From Hyphomicrobiales bacterium (GTDB taxonomy: Bacteria > Pseudomonadota > Alphaproteobacteria > Rhizobiales > OSC116): a stretch of 6,078 bases of DNA. A program made the position numbers and the translations under genes. Numbering within the stretch: the stretch's first letter is position 1; every line of letters starts with the position of its first letter. Positions 5,117 to 6,078 of this stretch are shown here, piece by piece. Below the pieces are notes generated by a model. The model ran no database searches. It was given only the letters and a program-made list of their open reading frames with translations, and was not told where the DNA came from. Where the stretch lies: the NCBI GenBank assembly GCA_013214985.1, contig JABSRY010000162.1:1-6078 (forward strand), in the 5' to 3' direction.

Positions 5117-5929
5117 ATGACAAGCACCATTGATAAAGATTCAGACATTAAAGAAAAACTAAAAGACTTCGCACATGATTTTGCAAATAATGGCATATCA
5201 GTTTTACCACAGGTATTAAACGCTTTGTTCGCGGTATGCGATGAAACAAACAGATTTGGTTGGAATGAATTTGACCGTATTTATTTTGATGCAAATGAAG
5301 ATGGTAAAGTGAGGTTGACCGCCACAAATGGTAGGTTTCTATTACGCTATGAGGAACCAGAATACCCATGGCCCAAAAATTTGAAGCATTTTCATCTACC
5401 AAAATTAAATCAAGCCCATATCAACGCTAATTTTGAAAATTTAAGTATAGACTTTGGTTTATATATTGAATGCCAAAACTTTGAAACCAATAGCATGACA
5501 ATTCAATTTGAAGGTTTTAGTGGTGTAAAAGTTACTGTATGGGATGGCGAGCCAGATAACATAAGCCCCTTACCTGGTGCGGGTTTACACCCAATAGACA
5601 CTAACAAGCTTGAAATAGATCCAAAATTAGGCATTAACCCAGAAGCTTTCATTTTAAGCAGTTACACATTTGATATTCTTAGCGAAATAACAAAATCGTT
5701 TAAAATTCACGAAGGCCATTCATGCCATTATGATTTCATATCTAAGGCCAGTAAAACAGCTCCTTTTGTTGTTAAATTCAAAAAGCCGGTCCTAGAAGCC
5801 CTTGATCAAGAAGATAAAGAGTATGCCGTCAAGTTAAGTAAAATTATTGAAGAGTTAGAATATATTGTTAATTTTACTGCCTACATTATGCCATTCGTTG
5901 ATAAAGATGAAAAGGCGGTGGGCAAGTGA
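5117..5929 (+). CDS. Possible sliding-clamp-like (DnaN-type) phage protein, 270 aa
   Basis: Start ATG 5117, eight bases after AAGGA; an in-frame ATG at 5012 lies in the gapR coding region and is rejected. There is no signal, membrane segment or catalytic motif. Three patches resemble DNA polymerase III beta clamps: a helix then strand before VRLTATNGRFLLR (65-77), like the LxATDGxRL element of DnaN domains; a central block of alternating strands (LYIECQNF, MTIQFEGFSGVKVTVWDG); and a C-terminal PFVVKFKKPV (216-225) with FTAYIMPFVD (253-262), like the closing strands and xIMPM end of DnaN. At 270 residues it is shorter than bacterial DnaN (~370) and nearer the two-domain clamps of some phages. 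The acidic composition fits a clamp. Position directly after gapR supports a replication role. The call is tentative; it could be an unrelated phage protein with similar strand patterns. Confidence 0.4.
   Translation: MTSTIDKDSDIKEKLKDFAHDFANNGISVLPQVLNALFAVCDETNRFGWNEFDRIYFDANEDGKVRLTATNGRFLLRYEEPEYPWPKNLKHFHLPKLNQAHINANFENLSIDFGLYIECQNFETNSMTIQFEGFSGVKVTVWDGEPDNISPLPGAGLHPIDTNKLEIDPKLGINPEAFILSSYTFDILSEITKSFKIHEGHSCHYDFISKASKTAPFVVKFKKPVLEALDQEDKEYAVKLSKIIEELEYIVNFTAYIMPFVDKDEKAVGK
5912..5929 (+). repeat. Gene-joint repeat, copy B2 (clamp-like/membrane gene)
   Basis: Same 14 bases as copy B1 followed directly by GTGA, so the downstream gene begins with GTG. It provides the ribosome site for the truncated membrane gene at the window end. 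Confidence 0.7.
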
Positions 5930-6078
5930 CTGGAATTTTAATAGCACTTATCGGCATTCAATTTTGCCTATTCATCATAGTTGTAATTTCATTTTACATA
6001 AAGTGGCAATGGGTTTTAAGCAGCATTGCCGAAATAATTGAAATTCTTCATCTCGTAGATAAAAGCTCGATCGAGTTT
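5926..6078 (+). CDS. Small membrane protein, start of gene (3'-truncated by window edge)
   Basis: A GTG start at 5926 overlaps the preceding TGA (GTGA) and follows GGCGGTGG at 5914-5921. The frame stays open for 51 codons to the end of the window. The visible product has a hydrophobic segment at about residues 4-25 (ILIALIGIQFCLFIIVVISF), then YIKWQWVLSSIAEIIEILHLVDKSS. One membrane span with an N terminus outside and a helical cytoplasmic part is likely. It resembles the membrane gene at 604-750 in being a small coupled gene, but there is no sequence similarity. GTG rather than ATG is unusual for this window, and is supported by the shared joint sequence. Confidence 0.6.
   Translation, partial: MTGILIALIGIQFCLFIIVVISFYIKWQWVLSSIAEIIEILHLVDKSSIEF

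Overview
The window is a tightly packed, single-direction (+ strand) block of 14 genes, with no rRNA, tRNA, transposase, integrase or CRISPR. It reads as an early/accessory region of a phage or prophage. Genes are small, ten of the thirteen gene joints overlap, and the recognisable products are DNA and nucleotide enzymes of phage type: an HD-domain nucleotidase, a DnaQ-like exonuclease, an ASCH protein, an orphan adenine methyltransferase, a GapR-type DNA-binding protein and a possible clamp-like protein. The DNA is AT-rich by eye. GapR (DUF2312) is mainly known from Alphaproteobacteria and their phages, so an AT-rich alphaproteobacterial host is my best guess. This is inference from one gene; other proteobacterial hosts are not excluded.

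Layout. 1-471: C-terminal part of an HD-domain (YfbR-like) phosphohydrolase. 464-750: two tiny genes, the second a one-pass membrane protein. 750-1463: a 237-aa unknown. 1474-2301 and 2298-2894: a DEDDh exonuclease and an ASCH protein that appear to share the same C-terminal accessory domain. 2891-3193: a 100-aa unknown. 3193-3921: a SAM-dependent N6-adenine DNA methyltransferase. 3918-4745: a small zinc-finger-like protein and two unknowns. 4789-5079: GapR family. 5117-5929: a 270-aa protein with sliding-clamp-like sequence patches (tentative). 5926-end: start of another small membrane protein.

How it may work together. Most genes are probably translated from one polycistronic message by coupled initiation at ATGA/TAATG overlaps. 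I see no convincing promoter or terminator; the only gaps are 10, 43 and 37 bases. The products suit a phage replication/host-takeover module: nucleotide pool control (HD), nucleic acid processing (exonuclease), DNA marking (methyltransferase) and fork/topology proteins (GapR, clamp-like).

The most unusual structure is at the gene joints. Six of them carry GGTGG 3-4 bases before an overlapping start, four in the form GGCGGTGG. Two pairs of these joints are near-copies of each other, one pair extending into the downstream coding sequence. This could be an extended Shine-Dalgarno reused by convergence, or short boundary homology through which gene cassettes are exchanged.
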